From contig NZ_CP030082.1 of the NCBI RefSeq assembly GCF_006874645.1, positions 3,410,001-3,474,000 of the forward strand: a stretch of 64,000 bases of DNA, written 5' to 3'. The translations under genes and the position numbers were made by a program. This document shows positions 1 through 9,400 of this stretch, one piece after another. The stretch is from Bdellovibrio sp. ZAP7. Lineage in GTDB: Bacteria; Bdellovibrionota; Bdellovibrionia; Bdellovibrionales; Bdellovibrionaceae. The notes below the pieces were generated by a model. It worked only from the letters and a program-made list of their open reading frames with translations, ran no database searches and was not told the DNA's origin. Position 1 is the first letter of the stretch; the number at the start of each line of letters is the position of its first letter.

Positions 1-133
1 GGATTGCTATAAAGAAAGGCGTAGGCACGTTGGTTTGGGGGAACGAATTTACGATGTGCCGGGGGGAGTTGCAAAGCTCTTCTGGGAAAAAAATTCAGGA
101 AGTTAACCGAATTTATACAGAAGCGAGTCTTAT
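1..133. other. left-edge non-coding or gene-end stretch
   Basis: Two forward frames are open into the window from the left edge and stop near 115 and 150, so the 3' end of an upstream gene could be present. I recognise neither translation. No clear Shine-Dalgarno sequence or promoter for the sigma factor at 134 can be picked out. Confidence 0.3.
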
Positions 134-745
134 ATGCAGAAAGATCTAATAGGGTTATCGGATCTTGAACTGGTTGAAAAAGTGAAGTCTGGCGACAGAA
201 GATCTTTTTCCGAACTCGTGAAACGACATCAGAGAAGTGTACTGCGACTGAGTTTGAGATTCATGAAGGACACGGATGCCGCTGAGGATGTTACTCAGGA
301 AGCTTTCATCAAAGCTTACGAGAAACTAAATTCCTTTGAAGGTCGTGCTTCTTTCAAGAGCTGGTTATTTCAGATCGCGGTAAATACTGCACGCAACAAA
401 TTGCGCGAATTCAAAAGAGACACAGTTGATTTTGAAGACGCTAATTTGGCAGTAGATGCGGAGGCTGAAAACACTCTCGTTCACACGGCGGTTGCTGACA
501 TCCTTCAGAAAGAAGTAGAAAAGCTGCCGATGAAACAGAAAACAGCTTTGGTTCTGCGCGTGTATGAGGATCTTAGCTTTAACGAAATTGCTGATATTAT
601 GGAATGTCCATATGACACAGCTAAGGCGAACTACCGCCATGCCTTACTAAAACTACGTCAGACTTTTGAGGAACAAAATGACCTTAAAAGCTGGAGTGAA
701 GAAGTTGGTGGCTTCTTCCAAACATACGCAGAAGCGGAAGGATAA
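134..745 (+). CDS. ECF-type RNA polymerase sigma factor (RpoE/SigW-like)
   Basis: 203 residues, the usual size for an extracytoplasmic-function sigma factor. Region 2 lies at about residues 22-90, with the DAAEDVTQEAFIKAY motif for core binding and -10 recognition. Region 4 lies at about 125-180, with a helix-turn-helix around LSFNEIADIMECPYDTAKAN. It should direct RNA polymerase to a stress or envelope regulon. The next gene on the same strand is a single-pass membrane protein starting within ten bases of this stop, the usual place for a cognate anti-sigma factor. The start has no strong ribosome site, so the first residues are uncertain. The family is clear; the regulon is unknown. Confidence 0.9.
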   Translation: MQKDLIGLSDLELVEKVKSGDRRSFSELVKRHQRSVLRLSLRFMKDTDAAEDVTQEAFIKAYEKLNSFEGRASFKSWLFQIAVNTARNKLREFKRDTVDFEDANLAVDAEAENTLVHTAVADILQKEVEKLPMKQKTALVLRVYEDLSFNEIADIMECPYDTAKANYRHALLKLRQTFEEQNDLKSWSEEVGGFFQTYAEAEG

Positions 746-752
746 AAAGCGA

Positions 753-1235
753 ATGGATCAAAGAGAGACCATGAATCGTTTAGATAAAGTCCGCAAAGGT
801 CTTAAGGCGAATGACGACATTGAGATGACTATGAGTGATGATTTTTTTGACCGGCTCCATGATAAAATTATGATGGAAGTCGAACAAAAGGTGATCGAGC
901 CAACTCCAATGCTGATGCGACCGCGAAATATGTTGCGCGCACATTGGCGTGGTTGGCTTTATCCTACGGGGGGACTTATGTCTGTCGTTCTAGCGGCGAC
1001 ACTCTTGGTTCCTCATATGGCAAAAGTAAATCAGGGTATGCAGCGTGCCGGCTTACTAAGCGATGGCCGCGAAAGAATTGTCACGGAAGCGATTTTATCA
1101 CCTGAAGACTTGTCCCAGACTTTAATCTCCAGTCAGACGGAATCTGACTTTTTTGTGGACGTAGCCAGCGAATCATCTCAAACTTTAACGATAGCTAAAC
1201 TCAATAAAATTGTGGGTGGTCGAGCAACACGCTGA
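753..1235 (+). CDS. single-pass membrane protein, probable anti-sigma factor
   Basis: A longer reading frame starts at 666, inside the sigma factor gene, but the ATG at 753 follows a GGAAGGA-like ribosome site and gives a sensible 160-residue protein. Residues 1-65 are charged and cytoplasmic-looking. One hydrophobic segment follows at about residues 70-90 (around GGLMSVVLAATLLVPHM), and the remaining 70 residues would be periplasmic. That layout and the position directly after an ECF sigma gene suggest it holds the sigma factor at the membrane until an envelope signal arrives. There is no zinc-binding HxxxCxxC motif, so it is not a typical ZAS-domain anti-sigma factor. Assignment is by context. 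Confidence 0.6.
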   Translation: MDQRETMNRLDKVRKGLKANDDIEMTMSDDFFDRLHDKIMMEVEQKVIEPTPMLMRPRNMLRAHWRGWLYPTGGLMSVVLAATLLVPHMAKVNQGMQRAGLLSDGRERIVTEAILSPEDLSQTLISSQTESDFFVDVASESSQTLTIAKLNKIVGGRATR

Positions 1236-1255
1236 TCCCCCCAAGGGTGAAGATC

Positions 1256-1750
1256 GTGCGCTGGATTTATTCTGCTTTCATTCTAACAACATTCTTGATG
1301 CAGCCTCTGGCTGTTTTCGCTCAAAGCGCACCGTCAGGGGCCAAGCGAAACCAGCTTGAGGAGCTCATGATTTGGAAAATGAGTGACGAACTGAAACTTT
1401 CAGCGAACGAAGAAAAAAAGTTCTCTGAGATCATCAAAGATCTCAACAAACGAAAATCAGAACTAAATAAATCTCTTCAATCATCTTTAGCATCACTGGG
1501 GAACATCAAAGATGCCAAGAAACTTGAAGCAGAGTTCTCTTCTTACAAAAAAAGCTTACAGGCATTTAATAAAATCAGTGAAGAAGAGCTGGATAAACTA
1601 AAACCACTCCTGGGGACTGAACGCACAGTTCAGTATCTACAAATTAAGCAAGACCTCGCGACCAGAATCAAAGCGACCTTGACCAACCCAGATGCTCCAT
1701 TGAAAGATGAGAAGAAGCCACTGCCGGCTCCCAAATTAATCATCGAGTAG
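1256..1750 (+). CDS. periplasmic helical protein, CnrX/Spy-like sensor candidate
   Basis: It has a signal peptide ending near VFAQS, then an almost wholly helical, charged protein of about 140 residues. The pattern 'IWKMSDELKLSANEEKKF' resembles periplasmic metal-sensor and LTxxQ/Spy-type proteins found beside ECF sigma factors. In-frame GTG codons lie at 1247 and 1256. I prefer 1256 because an AAGGGTGA ribosome site (1243-1250) sits five bases before it, whereas it would overlap a start at 1247. Third gene of the sigma operon, it may pass a periplasmic signal to the anti-sigma candidate. No metal-binding residues can be pointed to, so the ligand is open. Confidence 0.55.
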   Translation: MRWIYSAFILTTFLMQPLAVFAQSAPSGAKRNQLEELMIWKMSDELKLSANEEKKFSEIIKDLNKRKSELNKSLQSSLASLGNIKDAKKLEAEFSSYKKSLQAFNKISEEELDKLKPLLGTERTVQYLQIKQDLATRIKATLTNPDAPLKDEKKPLPAPKLIIE

Positions 1751-1757
1751 AATCCCT

Positions 1758-2243
1758 ATGTCCCTGCAATTGTCATTTTCTATCGCCGACAAAACGACGA
1801 CGATTTCGCTCAAAGGCGCTCTGAACGAATATTCCTCCGCGTTAAATGGTGTGGAAGTGAATCCGCAGTTCGATTTGACTTTAGATTTAAAAGATCTCAC
1901 TTCGATCAATTCATTAGGAATCAGAAATTTTCACTCGTGGATTTACAGCATTGAATGTCAGCGTTTGCGCCTTCTGCACTGTCCCCGTGTTTTCGTTCAT
2001 CAGCTGAATCTTGTGAATGGCTTCTTACCCCCGAAAGCAGAAATCGAAAGTTTTTTTGTTCCCTATTTCTCTGAAGCTTCTGGAGAAGAGACTTCGGTGC
2101 TATTTACCAAGTTTTTGGAATACAAGGCGGTGAATGGAAAAACAAAAATCAGTTTTCCGAAGGTAACAGATTCGCAAGGAAACCCCATGGAATTAGACGT
2201 TCTTAAGGAAGTTTACTTTCGTTTCCTGGATTTCTACAGCTAG
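1758..2243 (+). CDS. STAS-like (anti-anti-sigma fold) protein
   Basis: 161 residues, no signal peptide or membrane segment. The first 110 residues follow the STAS pattern: an N-terminal strand pair (LSFSIADKTTTISLKGAL), a conserved-type strand DLTLDLKDLTSINSLGIRNF with the Ser-Leu-Gly-Ile-Arg turn, then a helix. STAS domains bind partner kinases or anti-sigma factors, often under control of serine phosphorylation. It starts seven bases after the preceding gene, so it is probably the last gene of the sigma operon. The extra C-terminal 50 residues are unassigned. I give the fold moderate confidence and propose no partner. Confidence 0.5.
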   Translation: MSLQLSFSIADKTTTISLKGALNEYSSALNGVEVNPQFDLTLDLKDLTSINSLGIRNFHSWIYSIECQRLRLLHCPRVFVHQLNLVNGFLPPKAEIESFFVPYFSEASGEETSVLFTKFLEYKAVNGKTKISFPKVTDSQGNPMELDVLKEVYFRFLDFYS

Positions 2244-2352
2244 CTAAACAACTCCTGGAGCACTAGAGCCATGCGGAATTCACGGCTCAGCGCAATATTT
2301 AATGCAAAATTCGGATTTGTGTGGCGACATGTTCCCTATTCAAGGCGGTAAC

Positions 2353-2991
2353 ATGTCCATGACATTTAAAATCCTTATTTCGACTCTTCTTTTGAGCTTT
2401 TCATTTTCTGCATTCGCAGGTGATGAGCTGCAAAATGGTGGCGATATTATCGCTTGCCCAGGTCTTGAAATTCCAACTTACAGATCTTTGGATCTTTACG
2501 AAGGCAAGATGGTTTACAACTTGGAACCGGCCTTGATCGATCAAAGTGACTATCGTGTGATCGTAAGTAAGCTGATTGATCGTATTGAAAAATTTGATAT
2601 GAACCGCTCCAAGCTTTACCGCGTGTTCTTAAAAAACTTTGCATCCGAAGTGCAAATGATTCCTGGTAGTGAATTCGGCAACATCAAGGACGAAGGATTT
2701 ATCACTCTTCCTCAAGGTTGCGAGCTTCAACAAGCCGCCGCACAATTTCGCAGACATACTCCAGATGGCATCAAGTATATTTTCAACAGCGCCATCTGGT
2801 CTAACATGAACCCGATGACTCGTGCCGCTTTAGTTTTGCATGAGATTGTTTACCGTGAGGCGCTGATGCCGAAAACAGGTCCGGCAACTTCTGCAAAGGT
2901 TCGCTATTTCACGGCGTATATCCATTCAACTAAAATGTTAAATGGAACTCGCGCAGACTATGCTAAAGCGAAAGCTTTTGCGGGTTTCTAA
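2353..2991 (+). CDS. secreted protein of unknown function
   Basis: The ATG at 2353 (another in frame at 2359) follows AAGGCGG and begins a clean signal peptide ending at SAFAG; an upstream in-frame ATG at 2302 lacks these features. The mature protein starts with an NGGD motif near a cysteine, a pattern I associate with small Bdellovibrio exported proteins. It ends with a helix containing ALVLHEIVYREAL. That helix resembles the LLLHEYLGL helix in the secreted protein at 53713-54846, so the two may be distant relatives. A full HExxH zinc motif is absent, so I do not call a protease. Confidence 0.7.
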   Translation: MSMTFKILISTLLLSFSFSAFAGDELQNGGDIIACPGLEIPTYRSLDLYEGKMVYNLEPALIDQSDYRVIVSKLIDRIEKFDMNRSKLYRVFLKNFASEVQMIPGSEFGNIKDEGFITLPQGCELQQAAAQFRRHTPDGIKYIFNSAIWSNMNPMTRAALVLHEIVYREALMPKTGPATSAKVRYFTAYIHSTKMLNGTRADYAKAKAFAGF

Positions 2992-3005
2992 AACTTCTGA
3001 ATGAA

Positions 3006-3030
3006 ATCGCTAAGAGAGTTTCTTAGCGAT
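3006..3030. terminator. 10-bp perfect hairpin between convergent genes
   Basis: ATCGCTAAGA (3006-3015) and TCTTAGCGAT (3021-3030) form a perfect stem with a five-base loop. It includes the stop codon of the minus-strand RCC1 gene (3010-3012) and lies 14 bases after the plus-strand stop at 2991. No T-run follows on either strand, so it may act in mRNA 3'-end protection rather than as a classical intrinsic terminator. Confidence 0.55.
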
Positions 3031-5322
3031 CACAAAAGACCCTGTGCTGCCGCGAGAGTCGCCCGGCAAAAGAGTCCAGCTGCCAGGAATTTGTACGGGA
3101 CTTGAGCGTAACGTCGTATCCCCAAGACCCAACTCGCCCTGAGCGTTCGTTCCCCATACCCACAAAGTCGAATCAGTTTTTACTGCGGCAGAGAATCCAT
3201 TACCTGCATATATCTGTGACCACGAGCCTGGAACTTGAACAGGAGAAAACGTGTTTACGCCGATCCCTAAATTTCCGTTGCGGTTTCCGCCCCATGCCCA
3301 ATAAGTACCATCAGATTTTTTAGCCAGGAACATATCGTAACCACCGACAACCTGTGACCACGAACCTGCAATTTGCACAGGACTTGAAATTCCGGTTGGA
3401 GGTTGCAAGTGGCTAACAGCGCCGAAGGTATTATCCCCCCACGCCCACAATGTGCCATCGATTTTAATACCTGCGCACGCGTTTTGGGCCGCGGTGACTT
3501 GAGTCCAGGAGTCCGATCCAATTTTGGTAAAAACCTTTTTATCCACTGAGGTACCATCACCCAATGCACCCGCATCATTTGCTCCAGCCGTCCACAATGA
3601 CCCGTCAGTTTTGATCGCTATCGAGTGGCTCCAACCAGCGGCCGCTTGTTTCCAAGGACCAGCAACAGTAACTTGTACAGGTGCACTGTTATTCGTGGTG
3701 GTGTTAATTCCCAACTGCCCATTGGCATTGAATCCCATGCCATACATGGCACCTGCCGAATCAATCAAAATATTATGCCATCCACCTGCCGTAACTTGTG
3801 CCCACGATGTGGTGCCGATCTTAGTCGGAGTTATTAGGGTAGTATTGTTTGTCCCAGCTCCACCAGAGGTGCTATATCCCCAGGCCCACAAGGAACCGTC
3901 GGATTGAATGCCGATACTGTGCCACAGACCCGCAGAAACTTGAGACCATGAACTCGTACCCACTGCAGATACCTGTACCGGACTGTTGTAGCTTGTATAG
4001 CCGCCGGTACCTAGGCAGCCGTTGCTACCATCTCCGAACGCCCAAAGTTTTGCGGAGGTATCAATTGCCAAAGAAAAGTTACGGCCCAATGCAAACTGAG
4101 ACCACGTTGTTCCGATCGCTACGTTCGCAGGGCTGTAGAACCATTGATTTGTAATACCGTTTCCAAATTCACCATAAGTGTTTGATCCCGTTGCTTTGAC
4201 ATTCGTAGCAGTCAGCAGCAACCAATGAAGGCCGTTCATTACCGTCGGCATCATGGTGAAAGTTCCAGTGATCTGATTTGGAGAAGCTAAAACTTTTGTT
4301 AAAGTGCCATACTGACCGAAGGCTGCATTACCCCAAACATACAAACGCGCGTCTGTTCGTAGAGCCAACGCATGCGTCGGACCGGCACTGACTTGAGTAA
4401 AGGAACCCGTGATATTTCTGATCTGCGTAGGACTTTCTCCGAACTCACCCCCATAATAACCATAGTTATAATAGGTGCCGTCCCATCCCAGATTGTAATC
4501 TCCCACACCCCATCCATAAAGAGCCCCGACAGAGGAGATTGCTAGAGAGTACTGGTAGCTCGCGGCCACCTGACTGAAACTGGTCCCAGCCAATATTTGC
4601 ACAGGAGATTTGATAGAAGTTCCACTGGCATTGTTGTTTCCGACTTGTCCATAGTCATTCGCGCCCCAACCAAACATCGCCCCAGTCGATGTAATCCCGG
4701 CAGAGTGGAACACTCCCGCGGCGATCTTTGTCCAAACCGTCGATGCAGAAACTTGTACTGGAGAACTTTTATCGGTTGTAGAACCAATCCCTAATTGGCC
4801 ACTACTGTTTTCTCCAAACGCCCACAAATATCCACTCGTATCCAAGCCCAGTGTATGCGAATCACCAGCAGCGATTTGTGACCAGGATGCGGGACCCGTC
4901 GTAATTTGCGTCAAGGAAGACTTTGATGTGGCTGTGCTAATATTTAAGCCCAACTGACCACTGGAATTTCTTCCCGTGGAAAAAAGTTTACCATCGGACA
5001 TCAACGCGACGGCATGTTGACTACCGAAACCAATTTTCACTGGCGAAGTGCTAATGCTGATATTGGTAGGACTGGACATATTCGTAAGATTGCCCAATCC
5101 CAAATTTCCGCTGGTATTTTGCCCCCAGGCATAATACGGCGATGAGGATTTCTTTTTCCAGAAACTGTGAGTGAAAATCTGCGCATCGGCTTCCTCAGGA
5201 GCCACCACGGTTAATGCCCCAATAACAGAACTCCACAGACCTGCTTGCACGGTGGCTCCGCTTGCTAATAGCTGAGCAATGAACTCCCTGCGAGATGTTT
5301 TTCGATTTTCAGAATCACCCAT
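3010..5322 (-). CDS. Tat-exported RCC1-repeat beta-propeller protein
   Basis: 770 residues. The start at 5322 is an ATG with AAAGGA seven bases upstream; the TTG two codons earlier is less likely. The N-terminus has a twin-arginine signal (SRREFIAQLLASGA), so the protein should be exported folded. The rest is about a dozen RCC1/ATS1-type repeats of roughly 50 residues, each with WAWGxNxxGQLG and SWSQVxAGxxHSxAI signatures, enough for about two seven-bladed propellers. Bacterial RCC1 proteins are mostly of unknown function and the fold binds proteins or ligands. Its start overlaps the glycosyltransferase stop by eight bases, and the fibre gene lies upstream in the same direction, so the three genes probably form one operon. 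A role on or with the fibre is inference. Confidence 0.85.
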   Translation of the reverse strand: MGDSENRKTSRREFIAQLLASGATVQAGLWSSVIGALTVVAPEEADAQIFTHSFWKKKSSSPYYAWGQNTSGNLGLGNLTNMSSPTNISISTSPVKIGFGSQHAVALMSDGKLFSTGRNSSGQLGLNISTATSKSSLTQITTGPASWSQIAAGDSHTLGLDTSGYLWAFGENSSGQLGIGSTTDKSSPVQVSASTVWTKIAAGVFHSAGITSTGAMFGWGANDYGQVGNNNASGTSIKSPVQILAGTSFSQVAASYQYSLAISSVGALYGWGVGDYNLGWDGTYYNYGYYGGEFGESPTQIRNITGSFTQVSAGPTHALALRTDARLYVWGNAAFGQYGTLTKVLASPNQITGTFTMMPTVMNGLHWLLLTATNVKATGSNTYGEFGNGITNQWFYSPANVAIGTTWSQFALGRNFSLAIDTSAKLWAFGDGSNGCLGTGGYTSYNSPVQVSAVGTSSWSQVSAGLWHSIGIQSDGSLWAWGYSTSGGAGTNNTTLITPTKIGTTSWAQVTAGGWHNILIDSAGAMYGMGFNANGQLGINTTTNNSAPVQVTVAGPWKQAAAGWSHSIAIKTDGSLWTAGANDAGALGDGTSVDKKVFTKIGSDSWTQVTAAQNACAGIKIDGTLWAWGDNTFGAVSHLQPPTGISSPVQIAGSWSQVVGGYDMFLAKKSDGTYWAWGGNRNGNLGIGVNTFSPVQVPGSWSQIYAGNGFSAAVKTDSTLWVWGTNAQGELGLGDTTLRSSPVQIPGSWTLLPGDSRGSTGSFVIAKKLS

Positions 5323-6448
5323 GCGCAAATCCTTTCAAAGATTCACGAACTTTCTGACCAACATCATCCCAACTTCCAAACTTTTTCTGGCGAAACAATT
5401 GAACTGAATTATACCAAGGAGAGGTGTCGCCTTCCAAGGCCCAAACAAAGTAAGGCAGCGCAGGGACCAGCACCCAGGTCTTGATACCACTTGCTGCACT
5501 TGCATGCGCAACGCTGGTGCAAGAGCTGATCACCAAATCCATTTCGTTTAGAGCAGCCAAAGTGTCATCCCATGTGGCGAGATGGGGCCCTAAATCCATG
5601 ATGTCATCGTTTAAAGAAACTAAATTGTCATCACGTTGAAAGCTGTAAAGCTGAACTCCGGAAACATCATGCAGTCCTGTAAGAATTTCTGGAGGAAAAC
5701 TGCGAAATTGTTGATGTTCGAATCCTGGATTGCCCGCCCAACGAATTCCTACCTTCAATTTTCCTTTACCCACATTATTAATTAGGCTTTTCCATTTTGC
5801 TGATTGCTGGGGCCTTGGTGATAAATACTTGTCACCGTTAAGATCCTTGTGCTCATACCCTAAGGCCAAAGCAGCCGACATTCCAGGCAGCCAGGAATCA
5901 TGATAAACTCCCGTCGCTACTTCCCGTTGCATGACTGCAGAAACATAGGGAGAGGTTGCAAACATGGTTGCCAGTTTTGGATGACAAACCACAGTCACCT
6001 TGCAGTCATATTTTTCGACTAAGTCCTTACAGAATCGAAAATGAATGATTTCATCTCCGAAACCACCTTCCAGTACTAAATGCACACGATGGCCTCGCCC
6101 TGTTTCTGGAGTCCATAAAGGTTGGGACGAAGGCAAACGTGGATGGCCATAGGTATTTAACGTGCGACCGAACTCCAAAAGAGCCATACCTTTTTGCATT
6201 TGATTTCTTTTAAGCCAATGCCAACCATGATTAAACAAAACACGGGCGTCGTCTGGAGCCAATTTTATTAATTCATTAGATACAGCAAAAGATTCTTCCT
6301 CACGGCCGACGGCGTTTAGGAAAACTTGCAAGTCTAAACGTGCAGCTACGGGATTTTGTTCAGTGGCGGACTTGAGATGATTTATGACTGTGTCCGTGTC
6401 ACCAAACTTCTCCAATAGTTCTTGAATAAAGCTGACTTTCTTTTCCAT
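5315..6448 (-). CDS. TPR domain fused to GT9-like glycosyltransferase
   Basis: 377 residues, no signal peptide. Residues 1-100 look like degenerate tetratricopeptide helices (NPVAARLDLQVFLNAVGREEE, LAPDDARVLFNHGWH). The remainder resembles the C-terminal part of GT9 heptosyltransferase-like proteins often fused to TPRs. The typical end segment DLVISSCTSVAHASAASG, then WVLVPALPYFVW, then DTSPWYNSVQLFRQ is present, as is GGFGDEIIHFRF near residue 128, where the donor site starts in such proteins. It lies 22 bases after the fibre gene and overlaps the RCC1 gene. The simplest reading is a cytoplasmic enzyme that adds sugar to one of these exported proteins before secretion, but neither donor nor acceptor is visible in the sequence. 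Confidence 0.75.
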   Translation of the reverse strand: MEKKVSFIQELLEKFGDTDTVINHLKSATEQNPVAARLDLQVFLNAVGREEESFAVSNELIKLAPDDARVLFNHGWHWLKRNQMQKGMALLEFGRTLNTYGHPRLPSSQPLWTPETGRGHRVHLVLEGGFGDEIIHFRFCKDLVEKYDCKVTVVCHPKLATMFATSPYVSAVMQREVATGVYHDSWLPGMSAALALGYEHKDLNGDKYLSPRPQQSAKWKSLINNVGKGKLKVGIRWAGNPGFEHQQFRSFPPEILTGLHDVSGVQLYSFQRDDNLVSLNDDIMDLGPHLATWDDTLAALNEMDLVISSCTSVAHASAASGIKTWVLVPALPYFVWALEGDTSPWYNSVQLFRQKKFGSWDDVGQKVRESLKGFAHG

Positions 6449-6470
6449 GACTAAAACTCTATCCTTGATT

Positions 6471-9400
6471 TTAGTAACCTGTCACCCACGCGGCATAAAT
6501 GTCTGTTCCCATAACGACGAAGGTATACATGGTATGGGTACTTGCGGTTGTAGCTCCATGGTCTGGAGGTAAGTGTACTGTAAATCCAGCATGAGTGAAA
6601 GCACAAGTTCCCGACGTCGCACCTTTTACGGCAAGCATGTATGTACCGCCATCTTTCATTCCTGACAGAGTGAAAGCTCCGCAACTGGCAGATGTGTATT
6701 GCAAATTACCAGCGGCAAAACTGATGCTGGTGCCGGCATTGCTTGTGGTTTTGCTGGTGATAGTTTTTTGAATCTCAATATTTTGCGAAGAATCCACCAC
6801 CATGGCCGAGCCATTGTTCGCCATCAACGTTAAGGTGTTGTCAGTAGATCCGACTGTGACGGCTCCTGCATTTCCACCATTGATCAAAAATCCAGTGGAT
6901 GCATAGTTCGTACAGCCAATATTTCCAGAAGCATCAAACGTAATCATTTGAGCGATACCGCAATTATAGGCCGTAAAGTCACCGGAGCCATTGGAAGCGA
7001 TCATTCGATTCGCAGTAATCGACGTTAAGCCCGTACCACCTTTTGATACTGGCACGGCTGACGGGAAATTCGCTGGATCTGCAGCGATTACCCCCGAACT
7101 TACAGAGATACCAGAACCGACTTGGACTACACCCAGAGCACCAGTTGTCGCTGCTGAAACATTCACAACAGGAGCTGCTGCAGTACCAGTAATTGAAATC
7201 GGAGCATTGCCTGTTACTCCCGTAACTGTACCTGTAGGAGCATTAATCCACTGTAAACCACCCGCAGTCGAAGAAAGGATCTGACCTGCAGTTCCGCGAG
7301 CAATCCGCACATTGTTGGTGCCATCTGAAGTCACCAAATCGCCTGCCGTTGTTAGAGGAGAAAGAGCATCAAACGCCGCCGTCTTAGTAGTTTGACCGGT
7401 ACCACCTTTAGCAATCGCCAAAGTTCCTGAAATCGAAGAGGCCACGACACCCGTTAATTGCGAGCCATCAACAGCCGGCAATTTTGCAGAACCATCCAAT
7501 TGAACAATTTTATTTGCAGTCGTTCCGGCATCAACAACCAAAGTATTCGCACTCAGTGTCAAGCCGGTGCCATAAGAAAGACCCAGGTTCGCACCCGTCA
7601 CATTCAGCGGAGCCGCGGTACCTAAAGCCGCGTAAGTGCCTGCGCCCGTTCTTTGTACGATACCAGTGCCAGTGATGGTAGTTAAGTCTGTCGCCGTTGG
7701 AGCAGCCCACTTGATTCCATTCGCTGCTGCTGCGTCGACCATCAAAACATGACCATCAGTTCCACCCACTGCCAACGAAACACTGTTAGTTCCATTGTGG
7801 GTTACGATTGAACCTTTCGCTGCCAGCGGAGAAAGTGCATCAAAGCCTGCGGTTTTAGAAGTCGCACCCGTACCACCTTTAGCGATAGGTACTGCTGACG
7901 GAAAATTCGCCGGATCCGCACTGATTGTACCCGAGCTGACTGCGATACCTGACCCCACGGTCACTACTCCGGCAGTAGATGTCGTTGCTGCATTCACAGA
8001 TACCACCGGTGTCGTCGTACCCGTCACCACGATTGGCAGAGTTCCTGACATACTCGTTACGCCGGTCGATGGAGCATTGATCCATTTCACGCCGTCCGTC
8101 GTATCAGCCGACAAAAGCTGACCTGAAGTTCCTGGTGCCAAGCGTACGTTATTTGTGCCATCGAAATAGATGATGTCACCTTTGGTTGTCAGCGGAGACA
8201 AAGCATCAAAACCCGCAGTTTTAGATGATTGGCCTGTACCACCTTTAGAGATCGGAACCACGGCAGAGAAATTCGCAGGATTCACCGCCAAGTTCGCAGC
8301 ATCGACACTGACCAAGCCTGCTGTCACTGACAATCCAGTACCAACTTGCATGATACCTTTGGCAGATGTGGATGCGTCACCAGGCGCTGAACCCGTCGCA
8401 TCGTCAGCCATTGTCCATTTAGTACCATCGTATTTAAGAATTTTTCCTGATGCGATACCAGTTGTATCAACTGTCGCGCCTTTGATTTTATCAACTGACG
8501 TCGCACCTTGCGTACCACTTACGTCACCCACCAACGAACCAGAGAAGTTCGTTACTGTCGTCGGAGAATTAATCCAGGCTAAACCGCCTGCAGTCGAAGA
8601 AAGAATTTGTCCCGCAGTACCACGAGCAATGCGCACGTTATTGGTACCATCGGAAGTCACCAAATCACCCGCTGTCGTCAACGGTGATAGAGCATCGAAA
8701 CCCGCAGTTTTAGAAGACTGTCCCGTACCACCTTTAGAGATGGGAACCACGGCAGAGAAGTTGGCTGGGTTCACAGCCAAGTTCGCTGCATCGACACTGA
8801 CCAAGCCAGCAGTCACAGATAGGCCTGAACCAACCTGCATAATACCTTTTGCAGATGTAGATGCATCACCAGGGGTAGAACCCGTCGCATCGTCAGCCAT
8901 GGTCCATTTAGTACCATCGTATTTAAGAATTTTTCCTGATGCGATACCAGTTGTATCAACGGTTGCGCCTTTGATTTTATCAACTGACGTTGCACCTTGC
9001 GTACCACTTACATCACCGACTAAAGAACCACTGAAATTCGTAGCTGTCGCAGCACTTGCTGCAACCACATTCGTCAACTGAGATCCGTCAACGGCAGGCA
9101 ATTTTGCGGAGCCATCCATTTGCACGATTTGATTTGCAGCTGTACCGACATTTACTTTCGCAACACCAGATGCAATCGTAATACCTGAAACTGCAGCACT
9201 CGTGTCGAATTGTACGATACCTTTTGCAGAGTATGAAGAATCCACTGGCGAGCCGCCCGTCGCGTCGTCTGCCATCACCCAATTACCCGATTGATACTTC
9301 AAAATTTTACCGTCAGCAATACCTGTCGTTACAACTGGAGAGCCCTTGATTTTATCAACGGAAGTCGCACCCTGCGTGCCGCTGACGTCACCCACCAAGG

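Noticed and set aside
8170-9081. 303-codon plus-strand frame opposite the fibre repeats, itself repetitive
   Set aside because: Its repetitiveness is inherited from the fibre repeats on the other strand; no signal peptide or ribosome site.
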